A stretch of DNA of 39,778 nucleotides from Candidatus Thorarchaeota archaeon MP8T_1 (lineage in GTDB: Archaea; Asgardarchaeota; Thorarchaeia; Thorarchaeales; Thorarchaeaceae): contig PJER01000031.1 in the NCBI GenBank assembly GCA_002825465.1, positions 1 to 39,778 on the forward strand, read 5' to 3'. The translations under genes and the position numbers were made by a program. Below the pieces are notes generated by a model. The model was not told the DNA's origin. It saw only the letters and a list, made by a program, of their open reading frames with translations, and made no database searches. Shown in pieces: positions 1-8,532 of the stretch. The number at the start of each line of letters is the position of its first letter. The stretch's first letter is position 1.

Positions 1-1
1 G

Positions 2-847
2 TCCGTCATAAGTGATGGATTTGAAAATGCTGCAGAAGCATTTGAACTGGGACATCTTGTAATTACTGAAGCCGGTGATGCTGTCAACACAATAATTGCC
101 AAGAATACAGGAATGAAACCAATTCTTATCGAAGATTCTGAGGTTCTTGTTGCCCCAAGCAGTCAAGACCGAATAGTTGTATCGAGTGTCATATTACAAC
201 CAGGAGAAGAGAAGAGAATCCCAGTAAAGTGTGTCCATGCACCTCATGGTCTCAACCATGGAGCAGGGTTCCACTCCACTGGAGCTGGTTCTCTAGAATT
301 GAAACGTAAGGTCAGGCAAATGAAATATTGCTCCATCATGACTGATGTTGAGCATTATAGACCTGAAACCGCTGTTGATCAAGGAGAAGTCTGGAACGAG
401 GTTGAACGTTATTGTAAAACTTTGGGGATGGATGACCCGACCAAGTACACTGATGCACTGGCAAAAGTACAGGAGAGAGCTACTGAAGTTGCTCGGGAGA
501 TTAGGGGAAGTCTTCCTGAGAACACCTGCGGAGTCATTGTTATCGATTCCAAGGGTGATGCTGTTGCTTTCGAGATGTACCGGAGACCTCAGTCTTTCAA
601 CAAACGGGCAGGATATTTGGAATCCCTTACAGTAGAGCTCTTTGATATCGAGAAGAAACCTCTCGAGGGGGAAGCTGCATGGAGTAGTGCACTCCAGTTG
701 CTGCTAAAGATGAAAGAGATAGATGACGATAATGTCGCATCAAAGGACGACTCTGAAAGTGCTATTATTGGACTTGATGAGTTAAGGGGAGAAGCTGTTC
801 TCGCACCGGGTAGTGAGTCGATTCTCTACTGTTCACTCAGCCTGTAA
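2..847 (+). CDS. ARPP-1-like domain protein (5' end outside window)
   Basis: The reading frame is open from the first bases of the window, so the start lies upstream; 281 residues are visible. The first ~100 visible residues match what I know of the ARPP-1 domain: a stretch on residual N/D function and a 'level of value' strand pattern (EAGDAVNTIIAKNTG), then 'PILIEDSEVLVAPSSQDRIV', then 'IPVKCVHAPHG'. In that family the corresponding pattern is a dispensable-element/GxxQNRxxN/IPVxCxE layout. The rest is an alpha-helical region with conserved-looking 'GVIVIDSKGDAVAFEMY'. The biochemical role of ARPP-1 is not established to my knowledge. The family name comes from association with ADP-ribose and phosphatase-type domains. 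A strong intrinsic terminator follows directly. Family assignment is from remembered pattern, not from a search. Confidence 0.6.
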   Translation, partial: SVISDGFENAAEAFELGHLVITEAGDAVNTIIAKNTGMKPILIEDSEVLVAPSSQDRIVVSSVILQPGEEKRIPVKCVHAPHGLNHGAGFHSTGAGSLELKRKVRQMKYCSIMTDVEHYRPETAVDQGEVWNEVERYCKTLGMDDPTKYTDALAKVQERATEVAREIRGSLPENTCGVIVIDSKGDAVAFEMYRRPQSFNKRAGYLESLTVELFDIEKKPLEGEAAWSSALQLLLKMKEIDDDNVASKDDSESAIIGLDELRGEAVLAPGSESILYCSLSL

Positions 848-852
848 GGGAC

Positions 853-890
853 AAAGCTATAGGGGTTATCCCTATAGCTTTTCTTTTTTC
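853..890 (+). terminator. Intrinsic terminator after the ARPP-1-like gene
   Basis: A perfect 12-bp stem (AAAGCTATAGGG at 853-864 pairing with 870-881) with a 5-base loop is followed by a T-rich tract to 890. It starts 6 bases after the stop codon at 845-847. Confidence 0.8.
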
Positions 891-916
891 AAGATACAAT
901 CAAATTCTCATTGATT

Positions 917-1279
917 CTATTTTGTTGTGTAGAAGACATATAGAAAGAGAACAAAGAAGATACCGAATAGTGCCACATTCAACCATCCTGCGAGAGGAAT
1001 AGTTGGGTACACAACGATCATCCAAAGCTGGGAGATTAATGCAAATAGACACCAAACAATCTCAGCAATCACGAGTATCTTGACCTCTTCATAGGATGTT
1101 GCACGATAAGCAAGTAATGATGCTACACCATAGCCAAGCATCATAGAGCCCATCACTCTTCCTGATACAGGATCCATCCAAGGCCAATCTACAAGGTCAC
1201 CATATATCTCGACACCCAGAAAGAACCATACTCCAAAAATCATTGCAACAATGAAATGGAGTATGAAAATGTATCTCAA
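917..1279 (-). CDS. Four-span membrane protein of unknown function
   Basis: A 120-residue hydrophobic protein with about four predicted membrane segments (roughly residues 3-22, 40-58, 66-86 and 96-116) and short polar loops. I do not recognise the family. The opening codon I use is TTG at 1279, with no obvious Shine-Dalgarno site. The first in-frame ATG (residue 13) would cut into the first membrane segment, so the longer form is preferred. It is transcribed toward the ARPP-1-like gene; the two stop codons are 69 bases apart. Confidence 0.6.
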   Translation of the reverse strand: MRYIFILHFIVAMIFGVWFFLGVEIYGDLVDWPWMDPVSGRVMGSMMLGYGVASLLAYRATSYEEVKILVIAEIVWCLFALISQLWMIVVYPTIPLAGWLNVALFGIFFVLFLYVFYTTK

Positions 1280-1391
1280 AATTGAGGGAATTTCTACCTA
1301 ACCACCTCCAATCTTCGATTACTATTGAACCGAAGTGTTGTAGAATATACGGTAGGTTTACTAAATATCTTTCTAATATTTGAAGTAAATT

Positions 1392-2087
1392 CTATTTCTT
1401 TCCTTTTCTATAATTGTAGAAGGGGGTATCGTGACCAGGTATGATGAAATCCGCTTGGTTCACAATCTTGTCATATGATGCCATGAGTTCATCTCGGTAC
1501 TTGTCCACACGATGATTAGGAAAGAAAGTCTTGGTCTCATAATACATCTTGGATACAATTGCATCACCAGAAGCAATGTAGATCTTATCATTCCAATATA
1601 TTCGCACAGAATGATCGTGACTGGTGTGGCCTATCGTGGAGATAATGTCCATTCCAGTATGCCAATCATCGCCCTCGTTTAAACGAAATATTTCGCGATT
1701 GTCAGAGTTGTCTCGAAGATGTTTCTTCACAACACTTGCTCCAACACCAGCATAGAATATCTTTGCATTTGGAAAGAGGAAGATACCATTCCAATGGTCA
1801 TGATGCCAATGCGTGATGAATACTTCATCGATGTCTTTTGGTCTCAGGTTAAAGTATTGTAAATCACCAAGTAGACGGTCTGGTTTTCCAGGATCCTGCC
1901 AACCAGGATCAATAAGGATGTTCAAACCATCAGTCTTTACAAGTGTCACTGTAGGTTGACTCGTGATTCCAAGTCGCAGACTCATTTCTCGTATTTCAGT
2001 ATTCTTGAAACCTTCATACCATATACCAGGGTCTCTCAATAAGACGCCTGCTCTAATGATGGTAATACTATCGACAGATTGACTCAA
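1392..2087 (-). CDS. Metallo-beta-lactamase-fold hydrolase
   Basis: A 231-residue MBL-fold protein, probably cytosolic. The metal-binding motif is H93-W-H95-H96-D97-H98, preceded by a buried strand and by 'ILIDPG' near residues 57-62, where the fold carries its first conserved Asp. Further ligand positions are visible at 'IGHTSHDHS' (about residues 153-161) and 'IIPGHD' near the C-terminus. The length and the 'HWHHDHWNG' form resemble N-acyl-homoserine-lactonase and related lactonases, but glyoxalase II-like or other ester hydrolases share these features, so no substrate is assigned. The start is TTG at 2087 preceded by GAGGATGAT. It is divergent from the winged-helix gene at 2218. Confidence 0.82.
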   Translation of the reverse strand: MSQSVDSITIIRAGVLLRDPGIWYEGFKNTEIREMSLRLGITSQPTVTLVKTDGLNILIDPGWQDPGKPDRLLGDLQYFNLRPKDIDEVFITHWHHDHWNGIFLFPNAKIFYAGVGASVVKKHLRDNSDNREIFRLNEGDDWHTGMDIISTIGHTSHDHSVRIYWNDKIYIASGDAIVSKMYYETKTFFPNHRVDKYRDELMASYDKIVNQADFIIPGHDTPFYNYRKGKK

Positions 2088-2217
2088 CTAAATCATCCTC
2101 AGGTAGGATAGAATAATGATTTTCGCCTAAATTAATATGAATTATCACAAAGGCAGATTTAGGAAACACATCTCGACAGATTTGATGTCCATAACTACTT
2201 ATCTTGTAACGTATTGA

Positions 2218-2550
2218 GTGGACAAGAGTCAGATGAATACAAAGAGGCTACTCTGGTGGCTGCTTGCAGGTTCCAGAGGTGGAGTGAATCGTGCACGAAT
2301 TATACACACTCTACATGAAACGCCATCTAATGCAAATCAACTGGCTGAAATTCTGGGTCTTGATTACAAGACAATCAGGCATCACCTAGATATCCTGGTG
2401 AAGAATGAAGCGATTGTTCCACAGGGAGAGGGATATGGAACAGTCTACTTTGTATCAGATGATATTGAAGCAAACTTTGATGATTTCCGCCAGATTTGGG
2501 TGAAAATTGGGGAAAAGGGAATAAAAGACAAAGATATGGGAGAGTCGTAA
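2218..2550 (+). CDS. ArsR-like winged-helix regulator
   Basis: A 110-residue DNA-binding protein. Residues ~20-70 form a winged helix: 'RARIIHTLHETPSNANQLAE' as helices 1-2, then 'LDYKTIRHHLDILVKNEAI' as turn plus recognition helix, then a wing ending 'GTVYFVSDD'. The 'TIRHHL' form of the recognition helix is typical of archaeal ArsR/HTH_20-type regulators. The start is GTG at 2218; ATG at 2233 is possible. A TATA-like element about 25 bases upstream suggests a leaderless transcript. The next gene, a membrane protein, begins 4 bases after this stop, so the two are co-transcribed and the regulator probably controls or senses through its partner (inference). Confidence 0.82.
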   Translation: MDKSQMNTKRLLWWLLAGSRGGVNRARIIHTLHETPSNANQLAEILGLDYKTIRHHLDILVKNEAIVPQGEGYGTVYFVSDDIEANFDDFRQIWVKIGEKGIKDKDMGES

Positions 2551-2554
2551 TGAA

Positions 2555-2983
2555 ATGAATAAGAGAAGTCTAATCGGTGTCTATATCGCCGTAGTTACAA
2601 CAGCAATAATACTAGGTCTGATTCTATCAGGAATACTTCTTGAACTCTATAGAGGTGCTCCATTTCCTTTTCCAGTTCCTCCTGAGTATCTACCAGTCTT
2701 TGCATTCATGATGACTCTGAAGACGGTGGTGTCCTTTGTCAATATAGGGCTCATCCTACTAATGCTTGGAATTTACATAGATCTCTATAGAAAAATAAAG
2801 ACGAATTTTACAGCGGGATTACTTTTACTGATACTTGTTTTACTCATGAATGCACTGACTTCGAATCCATTATTATTTCTAAGATTCGAAGGACCTGTTA
2901 TCAGCCAAGGTATAGGATTCATAATTCCAGACTTGTTCAGTACTATCGCACTGAGTGTTCTATTCTATCTTAGTCTCGAATAG
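2555..2983 (+). CDS. Four-span membrane protein partnered with a winged-helix protein
   Basis: A 142-residue hydrophobic protein with about four membrane segments (residues ~5-30, 47-73, 86-104 and 118-140). There is no recognised domain. The ATG lies 4 bases after the stop of the winged-helix gene, so the pair is an operon. The layout of small cytosolic winged-helix regulator plus small membrane protein resembles one-component regulators with a membrane partner, but nothing in this sequence identifies the signal. Confidence 0.7.
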   Translation: MNKRSLIGVYIAVVTTAIILGLILSGILLELYRGAPFPFPVPPEYLPVFAFMMTLKTVVSFVNIGLILLMLGIYIDLYRKIKTNFTAGLLLLILVLLMNALTSNPLLFLRFEGPVISQGIGFIIPDLFSTIALSVLFYLSLE

Positions 2984-2995
2984 TGCTCTGATTGA

Positions 2996-3205
2996 TTATG
3001 CAAGTGCCTTGCGTAAATCCGCAAGGAATTTTTCTTCATTAGATGCCTTTCTATCTTTGATCGCTTTCCAAGTTGCAGAGCAGTTCTTGTATTCTACACC
3101 TACAAATTTGTGTATCTTCTGATCGAGCTCGCCTTTATTCACAGGAGTCACTTCAATCCCAAGTTGTTCAAAGATTGAGTTCATATGACGAAAGTAGCAT
3201 GTCAT
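2996..3205 (-). CDS. Small hypothetical protein
   Basis: A 69-residue soluble protein, possibly 62 residues if it starts at the internal ATG (3184). Composition is that of a folded small protein with helices near 'SIFEQLGIEVT', 'KGELDQKIHKFVG' and the C-terminal 'EEKFLADLRKALA'. I have an impression of similar small archaeal proteins with 'GVEYKNCSATWKAIK', but cannot name the family. Its 3' end lies 12 bases from the end of the convergent membrane-protein gene. An AAGTGAT element lies a few bases before the first ATG. Confidence 0.55.
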   Translation of the reverse strand: MTCYFRHMNSIFEQLGIEVTPVNKGELDQKIHKFVGVEYKNCSATWKAIKDRKASNEEKFLADLRKALA

Positions 3206-3326
3206 AAAATCACTTCACTGGAGTTTACTATATTCTTGATGAAATATTCTTCTATTCTGAAGATTTAGTCCTAAGTCATCTTTTTTATAGTTAAGTTTTC
3301 ATTACCAATATATTGGAGGCTCAATT

Positions 3327-4325
3327 TTGAAGTATAGAAGAATAGGTAAGAGCGGCCTTAAGATAAGTGAGATCTCCCTAGGTTCTTGGTTGACCTATGG
3401 AGGAACAGTGGAAAACAAGACTGCAAAAGAGTGTATGACCACAGCAATAGAGAATGGTATCAACTTCATCGATTCCGCTGAAATCTATGCCGGGGGAAAG
3501 GCAGAAGAGGTCATTGGTGAATGGTTAGCAGAAGAGACCGTAGACCGAAAGAATTTGGTGATTTCAAGTAAAGTATTCTGGCCAACAAGCGAAGCAATCA
3601 CAGATTGGGGAAATAATAGAAAGAACATCTCAAATGCAATCGAGGGTACTCTAAATCGATTGAATGTGGACTATATTGACATTTACTATCTTCACAGGTA
3701 TGATTACACTACTCCTGTGAAGGAAACTGTTGCAATCATGGATGACCTGATTCGACGAGGTGATGTTCACTACTGGGGAACTTCAGTTTGGACAGCAGCT
3801 CAACTTGAGCGAGTAAATGCTGCAGCAAAAGAAATGGGAGCATATAGACCAATTGTAGAGCAACCATTATACAACATGCTCTCCAGGTTCATTGAACTTG
3901 AGGTAATTCCTGTGGGAAAGACTCATGGAATGGGATTTACTGTCTTTAGTCCAATGGCCCAAGGAGTTCTCACCGGTAAATACAATGATGGAATTCCAGA
4001 GGGTAGTCGTGCAGCAAATTCGAAATGGGTGAATCGATTCCTGACTGAGGAGAATCTTGTAAAAGTTCGAAAACTTGGCGACATTGCTTCATCCCTTGAT
4101 ATCACCACAGGACAATTGGCACTGTCTTGGATTCTAAGGAGACCTGAAATCTCATCAGCAATTGTTGGGGCAACCAAACCAGAACATGTGCTTGAGAATG
4201 TGAAAGCCTCAGATATTTCCCTCTCAAAGGATGTTATCGAACAGATAGAAGAGATCCTAGACAATACTCCTGAGTGGCCTTCAAACTACGCACCCAATGT
4301 CTTCTATCAGGATAGAATGAGGTAA
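3327..4325 (+). CDS. Aldo/keto reductase (Kv-beta-like clade)
   Basis: A 332-residue cytosolic (beta/alpha)8 oxidoreductase that uses NADPH to reduce aldehydes or ketones. The catalytic tetrad is visible: D49, Y54, K82 and H123. The C-terminal cofactor segment 'AIVGATKPEHVLENV' is also present. Length, 'GTSVWTAAQLERVNAAAKEM' and 'EQPLYNMLSR' place it nearest the voltage-gated K+ channel beta-subunit/YghZ group rather than true AKR1 enzymes. The start is TTG at 3327, fixed by TTGGAGG at 3313-3319 with a 7-base spacer. The substrate is unknown. A bidirectional terminator separates it from the next, convergent gene. Confidence 0.92.
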   Translation: MKYRRIGKSGLKISEISLGSWLTYGGTVENKTAKECMTTAIENGINFIDSAEIYAGGKAEEVIGEWLAEETVDRKNLVISSKVFWPTSEAITDWGNNRKNISNAIEGTLNRLNVDYIDIYYLHRYDYTTPVKETVAIMDDLIRRGDVHYWGTSVWTAAQLERVNAAAKEMGAYRPIVEQPLYNMLSRFIELEVIPVGKTHGMGFTVFSPMAQGVLTGKYNDGIPEGSRAANSKWVNRFLTEENLVKVRKLGDIASSLDITTGQLALSWILRRPEISSAIVGATKPEHVLENVKASDISLSKDVIEQIEEILDNTPEWPSNYAPNVFYQDRMR

Positions 4326-4338
4326 AAAGAAACAGTTA

Positions 4339-4364
4339 GTGCTGAGAGTTTTTCCTCTCAGCAC
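4339..4364. terminator. Bidirectional terminator between convergent genes
   Basis: A 10-bp perfect stem (GTGCTGAGAG at 4339-4348, partner at 4355-4364) has a 6-base loop. Reading on the minus strand it is followed by a T-rich run just after the aldo/keto reductase stop; on the plus strand the downstream tract is weaker. Confidence 0.7.
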
Positions 4365-4367
4365 AAT

Positions 4368-5372
4368 CTACTTCTTGAAGAGTGGAATTAGTCCACTTGC
4401 AATGACAAGAATTGGACCAATATACAGACCTGCCCAGACAAAAGGTGCAATAAGACTAAGTAGAATAAGGGCTAGCAAATTAGTCCGTTTGCTTCCATAA
4501 CTCTCATTATGGACAATTCTTAGAGTGATAATTCCAAGAACTAGTGGTAGTGAGATGAAGATTAGAGATGGTATGACAGTCCAATTGGCAGGTGCCTGAG
4601 AAAGAGCATATACCATTTGAGCACAAAACGAGAGTGCGGATCCTACAAACATCAAGCCACCTAGAGTTCCAAAGAAACCTGGAAGTCTATCTCTAGTAAA
4701 AACGGTACGATGACGAAAGAATAGAAAAATCAGTCCAAGAAATAGTGGAACGAATGTAGGAAGAAGGATGAAGAACAGATTCTGTCCTGTCCACTGAAGG
4801 AGAATCAAAACGTCCAAAGGAACTGTAATCCAACTTACCAAATCGTATGCCTCAACATAACCTGAGACTAGAGCGTATCTACCTCCTGATGTATCATCAT
4901 AAATTGCAATATAGTAGGTTCCTGTTTCTGAAGCACTCATATTTAGGGCAACGATCAGATATTGACTCAAGGGTGTAAACCCTTCATATTCAGGTTCAAG
5001 TGAACTGGGTTCAATGACCATAACTCCAGCCCCGGAAGGAATCTCAATCGATGGGTCTGGGGCTCCTATATTTGTAATTCCAGGACCCATAAGAATGAAG
5101 GTAGGTGTAAATCCTCTGACACCTTCAGGAATTGGAACATTTAACATGAATCGTATTCGCTCACCTGCAGATACATCAAACTTGTAATACTGTGCTTCTC
5201 CAGAACTCAGTTCGGTATAATAGAACCATGATCTCCAGGGATCAATAATCTCAGTCGCAGTTGCCAGACTTGTACCATCATCAGGGACGATTGGAATATG
5301 AGCAATTGCAGAAGTCGTCAAGATACTGACTGTAACAATTAGTACTACAATGAGAGTGGCTCGATTCCTCAT
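4368..5372 (-). CDS. Secreted PPC-like domain with C-terminal multi-span membrane region
   Basis: A 334-residue protein with an N-terminal signal sequence or anchor (residues ~5-25), an extracellular beta-rich domain (residues ~30-175) and about four membrane segments in the last 145 residues. The outer domain begins 'DDGTSLATATEI' and contains 'AQYYKFDVSAGERIRFML' and 'ETGTYYIAIYDDTSG'. That is the order of elements in bacterial pre-peptidase C-terminal (PPC) beta-sandwich domains. The combination suggests a cell-surface binding domain tied to a membrane module, but no catalytic motif is visible. The start is ATG at 5372. Confidence 0.7.
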   Translation of the reverse strand: MRNRATLIVVLIVTVSILTTSAIAHIPIVPDDGTSLATATEIIDPWRSWFYYTELSSGEAQYYKFDVSAGERIRFMLNVPIPEGVRGFTPTFILMGPGITNIGAPDPSIEIPSGAGVMVIEPSSLEPEYEGFTPLSQYLIVALNMSASETGTYYIAIYDDTSGGRYALVSGYVEAYDLVSWITVPLDVLILLQWTGQNLFFILLPTFVPLFLGLIFLFFRHRTVFTRDRLPGFFGTLGGLMFVGSALSFCAQMVYALSQAPANWTVIPSLIFISLPLVLGIITLRIVHNESYGSKRTNLLALILLSLIAPFVWAGLYIGPILVIASGLIPLFKK

Positions 5373-5649
5373 ACATACTCAATAGAAAAACCTCATTTTT
5401 AGTGTTCTTAATGTTTGAATCAATATACAATCACCATTCTGATAGCGACTTATGAGTGACTTGAGAGAATCAGTATCCTGTCTACCAGGGGAGGTGTGAT
5501 TAGATATTCTGAAATTGATATGAGGATTACAACTCTGCATCAGTCAATATCATGAACTGAGATTCCTTTCCTATTCAGGTTCGGTACTAACATGCGTTAT
5601 CCGCTTTCTTATTATTATACCAAGTTATGTTCTGACAATGTGATTTGAG

Positions 5650-6447
5650 ATGGGATGTGAGGTACAGCTCTCGATTGAACAACCGTATATCAGAACAGAC
5701 TACATAGTACTAAACTCACTACTACATGTTGTTCGTGGAATTATCTTCATTGCACTCTCTGTGGTAATCATGACGACATCAAGCGTTCTACTTGCAATAG
5801 GATTCATTGAACTAATTGTTGCTTGGTGGTTCTGGAGTCTGAAGATTGAAGCATGGGGAGTTTCTGCGGGAATTGCTCTGTTTCACCTTCTGTTTCCAGA
5901 GATGCTTGGTGTTTCTCTTCTTGCTGGAGCATTCGTTCTTGGTATTAGTATAATCCAATGTATGATACTTGGAATAATTCGTATGGATGGCGGTTACAGT
6001 TTTGTACGAATTGCAAGTGTTGACAGTCAAGAGATCAAGGTACCTGATAGTCTACAGCGTCGTGTATTTAGTCTAGCTGTACTTGCTCAATTCTTGAAAG
6101 CAATTCTAGTTATAATGGGAGCGGTGTTTCTATATCCAATCATTGGATTCTTGGAACCAATACCATGGTTAGCAATCTTCCCTGTTATTCCAGCCATCAT
6201 TATTTTAGGAATCTTAGATCTCCTCGCTGCTGTAGGAATGTATGATGGTAGAGATTGGGCATTCCAACTCACTGTCATCTTGGTTCCAATCTCATTCATT
6301 GAAACAATGTTGACACTATTGTCACCCATCTTTCTCATCGCAGTTTGGATTCTTTTATTGCTCAATACATGTCTAGCAAAAGATGGATTCTACTATAAGC
6401 TGAACAAGCGATTCAGAAGGCAACATGAGACCATACCCAAGAAGTAA
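5650..6447 (+). CDS. Multi-span membrane protein of unknown function
   Basis: A 265-residue protein with about seven or eight hydrophobic segments arranged as two halves. Segments near residues 22-110 are separated by a polar stretch ('RIASVDSQEIKVPDSLQRR', ~120-140) from segments near 142-250. A basic tail 'LNKRFRRQ' suggests a cytosolic C-terminus. No family is recognised. The preceding 277 bases hold no convincing gene; they contain a TATA-like stretch (TTATTATTATA) about 45 bases upstream of the ATG, which is the likely promoter. Confidence 0.65.
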   Translation: MGCEVQLSIEQPYIRTDYIVLNSLLHVVRGIIFIALSVVIMTTSSVLLAIGFIELIVAWWFWSLKIEAWGVSAGIALFHLLFPEMLGVSLLAGAFVLGISIIQCMILGIIRMDGGYSFVRIASVDSQEIKVPDSLQRRVFSLAVLAQFLKAILVIMGAVFLYPIIGFLEPIPWLAIFPVIPAIIILGILDLLAAVGMYDGRDWAFQLTVILVPISFIETMLTLLSPIFLIAVWILLLLNTCLAKDGFYYKLNKRFRRQHETIPKK

Positions 6448-6483
6448 ATAATGTTCAAAGCTGCGTTCCTTTAGTGATGCAAA

Positions 6484-6945
6484 GTGAGTCTGGTGTCTGA
6501 AGTCAAGAGTTGGTTATGGATACCTGCAATTTGGGTACTAGTCTACTCGATTCTACTTATAGTTGGGATTACTATTGGAAATATGTTTAATCCGATATAT
6601 TATTGGGGAGTCATGTTGGTTGGAGTGCCGATTGTAATTATTCCTGTAACATACAAGAGTCTTGTTGGAGGAGGATGCAGTTTAAGATTTCAAATCTGTG
6701 CACTTGTCAAAGGAGCCTTTGCAGGAATACTCTTCTTCATCATGACAATGATTGCAGACTCCCTATTGTGGCCAAATCTAGCTCTTTCACTGGGTTGGAA
6801 TCCTACAGCTCTAGTTCAGACTGATTTATTCTATCAAATCTGGTTCTTCAGTGGTATCATAGGTGGTTTTGGTGCACGGATTGTCGAAGTACGTGGTTAT
6901 CAGACAGATCCCGGTATCACTATTGCGGGTTTTGAAGAAGCGTAA
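6484..6945 (+). CDS. Four-span membrane protein of unknown function
   Basis: A 153-residue protein with four predicted membrane segments (residues ~9-33, 40-56, 72-92 and 112-132) and a polar C-terminal tail. The GTG start at 6484 follows GTGAT with a 5-base spacer. It lies 36 bases after the preceding membrane-protein gene on the same strand and may be co-transcribed. I do not recognise the family. Confidence 0.62.
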   Translation: MSLVSEVKSWLWIPAIWVLVYSILLIVGITIGNMFNPIYYWGVMLVGVPIVIIPVTYKSLVGGGCSLRFQICALVKGAFAGILFFIMTMIADSLLWPNLALSLGWNPTALVQTDLFYQIWFFSGIIGGFGARIVEVRGYQTDPGITIAGFEEA

Positions 6946-6998
6946 AAGGTGAATGATAAAAAGGAGGACTCCTTGAACGGTACTTCGAGGAGTGGATC

Positions 6999-8177
6999 GT
7001 GGGCGACCCAACACTAGACCAGATGCATTGGAATCAGCTGAGAAAGCAATTCCTTCTAGATGAGAAAGTAGCTAATTACAAAGATATAGCAAAATATCAA
7101 CTGGGGCTTCATTCTACAGACTATTGGACACCATATCTCTCAACATGGACTAGACTAGGAGATTTCGATGCGAAAGACATGTTTGAATCGCTAGACAATG
7201 GAAAAGACCTAGTAAGAACTCATGCCTTTAGAACAACAGTTCATGTGATGCATATTGAGAACCTATCAATGATAATCAGTGCAACAGGACCTTCCTTATT
7301 CAAAGCATTCCGCAAGGACAAGTATCGGAAAGTCGATATTCTAAGTGATAGAGAGATTGAGAAAATGCTGATTAGTGTTAAAGATGCGTTGAGAGAAAAA
7401 CCACTGACTACATCGGAACTCAAGAAAGTAGTACCAGACGTGGGAGACCATGTACGTTCTGCTTTGATTATGCTCATGGCTCGGGGAGAAGTAGTCCGCG
7501 CAAAAGCCCCACATGCACGAAGCAATCTTACTTCGTATGCACTTCTTGAAAATTGGGTTGATGGCTTTAAACTTGAGACAATTGATGAAGGAGTGGCATT
7601 GGCAGACCTTATCAGGATGCATATTGAACGATTTGGGCCTGTCTCAATTGATGATATTGCATGGTGGCTAAGACTATCCAAAACATCAGTCAAAAGTGCG
7701 ATTTCCAAGATTGAAGAAAATGTTGTAAAAGTGACCATTGAGACTGGAGAGGGATTCATGGAAAACTCAGATTATGAAGCTGCTTCCACTCTTGAGAAAC
7801 CGAAAGAAGATCTAGTCTGGTTTATGCCCTATGAAGACCATTTTCTTAAAGCACTAATTAACAGATCAAAATTCATTGATGATGAGATAGAACCCAAACT
7901 TTTCCCATCATACAGGACACACTTTTGGCCATCAAACCCTGATGCACCTAAGGTGGAACCCAGTAAGGGATTGCGAGCTACAGGAGAAGTCAGACCAAGT
8001 ATTTGGTTGAATGGAAAAGTCGTCGGTAGATGGGAGATTGACGATGAAGACCAGAAGAAGATAGTCACAAGTGTCTACAGGAAGGTTTCAAAGCAGCAAT
8101 TAACGCACATAGAACAAGTTAGAAGAGACCTTGAGGAATTTGTGAATAAGCGATTAGTCCCGATATCTGGAGGATAA
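6999..8177 (+). CDS. AlkZ/YcaQ-like winged-helix (HTH_42) protein
   Basis: A 392-residue protein of the HTH_42 superfamily, whose studied members (AlkZ, YcaQ) are DNA glycosylases that excise alkylated bases or unhook cross-links. Matching landmarks are 'LVRTHAFRTTVHVMH' (residues ~70-84), tandem winged-helix regions near 120-260 ('FGPVSIDDIAWWLRLS'), and the C-terminal beta region with 'PYEDHFLKALINR' and 'VRPSIWLNGKVVGRW'. The catalytic loop usually reads glQxQ; here it reads G36-L37-H38-S39-T40-D41, so the two glutamines are absent. The start is GTG at 6999 after GAGGAGTGG. Either activity uses other residues or the protein only binds DNA. Confidence 0.8.
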   Translation: MGDPTLDQMHWNQLRKQFLLDEKVANYKDIAKYQLGLHSTDYWTPYLSTWTRLGDFDAKDMFESLDNGKDLVRTHAFRTTVHVMHIENLSMIISATGPSLFKAFRKDKYRKVDILSDREIEKMLISVKDALREKPLTTSELKKVVPDVGDHVRSALIMLMARGEVVRAKAPHARSNLTSYALLENWVDGFKLETIDEGVALADLIRMHIERFGPVSIDDIAWWLRLSKTSVKSAISKIEENVVKVTIETGEGFMENSDYEAASTLEKPKEDLVWFMPYEDHFLKALINRSKFIDDEIEPKLFPSYRTHFWPSNPDAPKVEPSKGLRATGEVRPSIWLNGKVVGRWEIDDEDQKKIVTSVYRKVSKQQLTHIEQVRRDLEEFVNKRLVPISGG

Positions 8178-8254
8178 ACCCATAACTGTATATTGATTGT
8201 TCACAATGTACAAATACCCGGTTGCTTCTACCATTCTACCGGAGTTGATACAAT

Positions 8255-8482
8255 ATGGGAAAAGGCCTTGCTATATTTGGTCTACTATTAATAATAGTAG
8301 GAATTCTTCCGCTCATCTTTCCGATGATCGGACTTGATGCATATGTTGCATATTTCTCCCTGAGTTACTACATCTCAGGATTTAGTTACTCGCTTATGGT
8401 TGGTACCTTTGAGTTCACAGAACTCATGCTCATACTGATAGGAGTAGGTTTTCTATTCCTTGTAATTGGTGCACTTAAGTAA
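8255..8482 (+). CDS. Small two-span membrane protein
   Basis: A 75-residue protein made almost wholly of two hydrophobic segments (residues ~5-27 and ~53-73) with a Tyr/Ser-rich connection. The ATG at 8255 follows GGAGTTGAT. A strong hairpin terminator begins 19 bases after its stop. No function is recognised. Confidence 0.6.
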   Translation: MGKGLAIFGLLLIIVGILPLIFPMIGLDAYVAYFSLSYYISGFSYSLMVGTFEFTELMLILIGVGFLFLVIGALK

Positions 8483-8500
8483 TCGATGGGAGAGGAAAAT

Positions 8501-8532
8501 GGGGAGAGAATTCTCCCCCCTGTTTTGTTTTT
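8501..8532 (+). terminator. Intrinsic terminator
   Basis: The stem GGGGAGA (8501-8507) pairs with TCTCCCC (8512-8518) over a GAAT loop, and TGTTTTGTTTTT follows. It ends the two-span membrane-protein gene. The T tract touches the last two bases of the convergent MscL-like gene. Confidence 0.8.

Noticed and set aside
5496..5554. 19-codon ORF after GGGGAGGTG before the membrane-protein gene
   Set aside because: The supposed ribosome-binding site overlaps the GTG, and the peptide has no clear character; likely chance.
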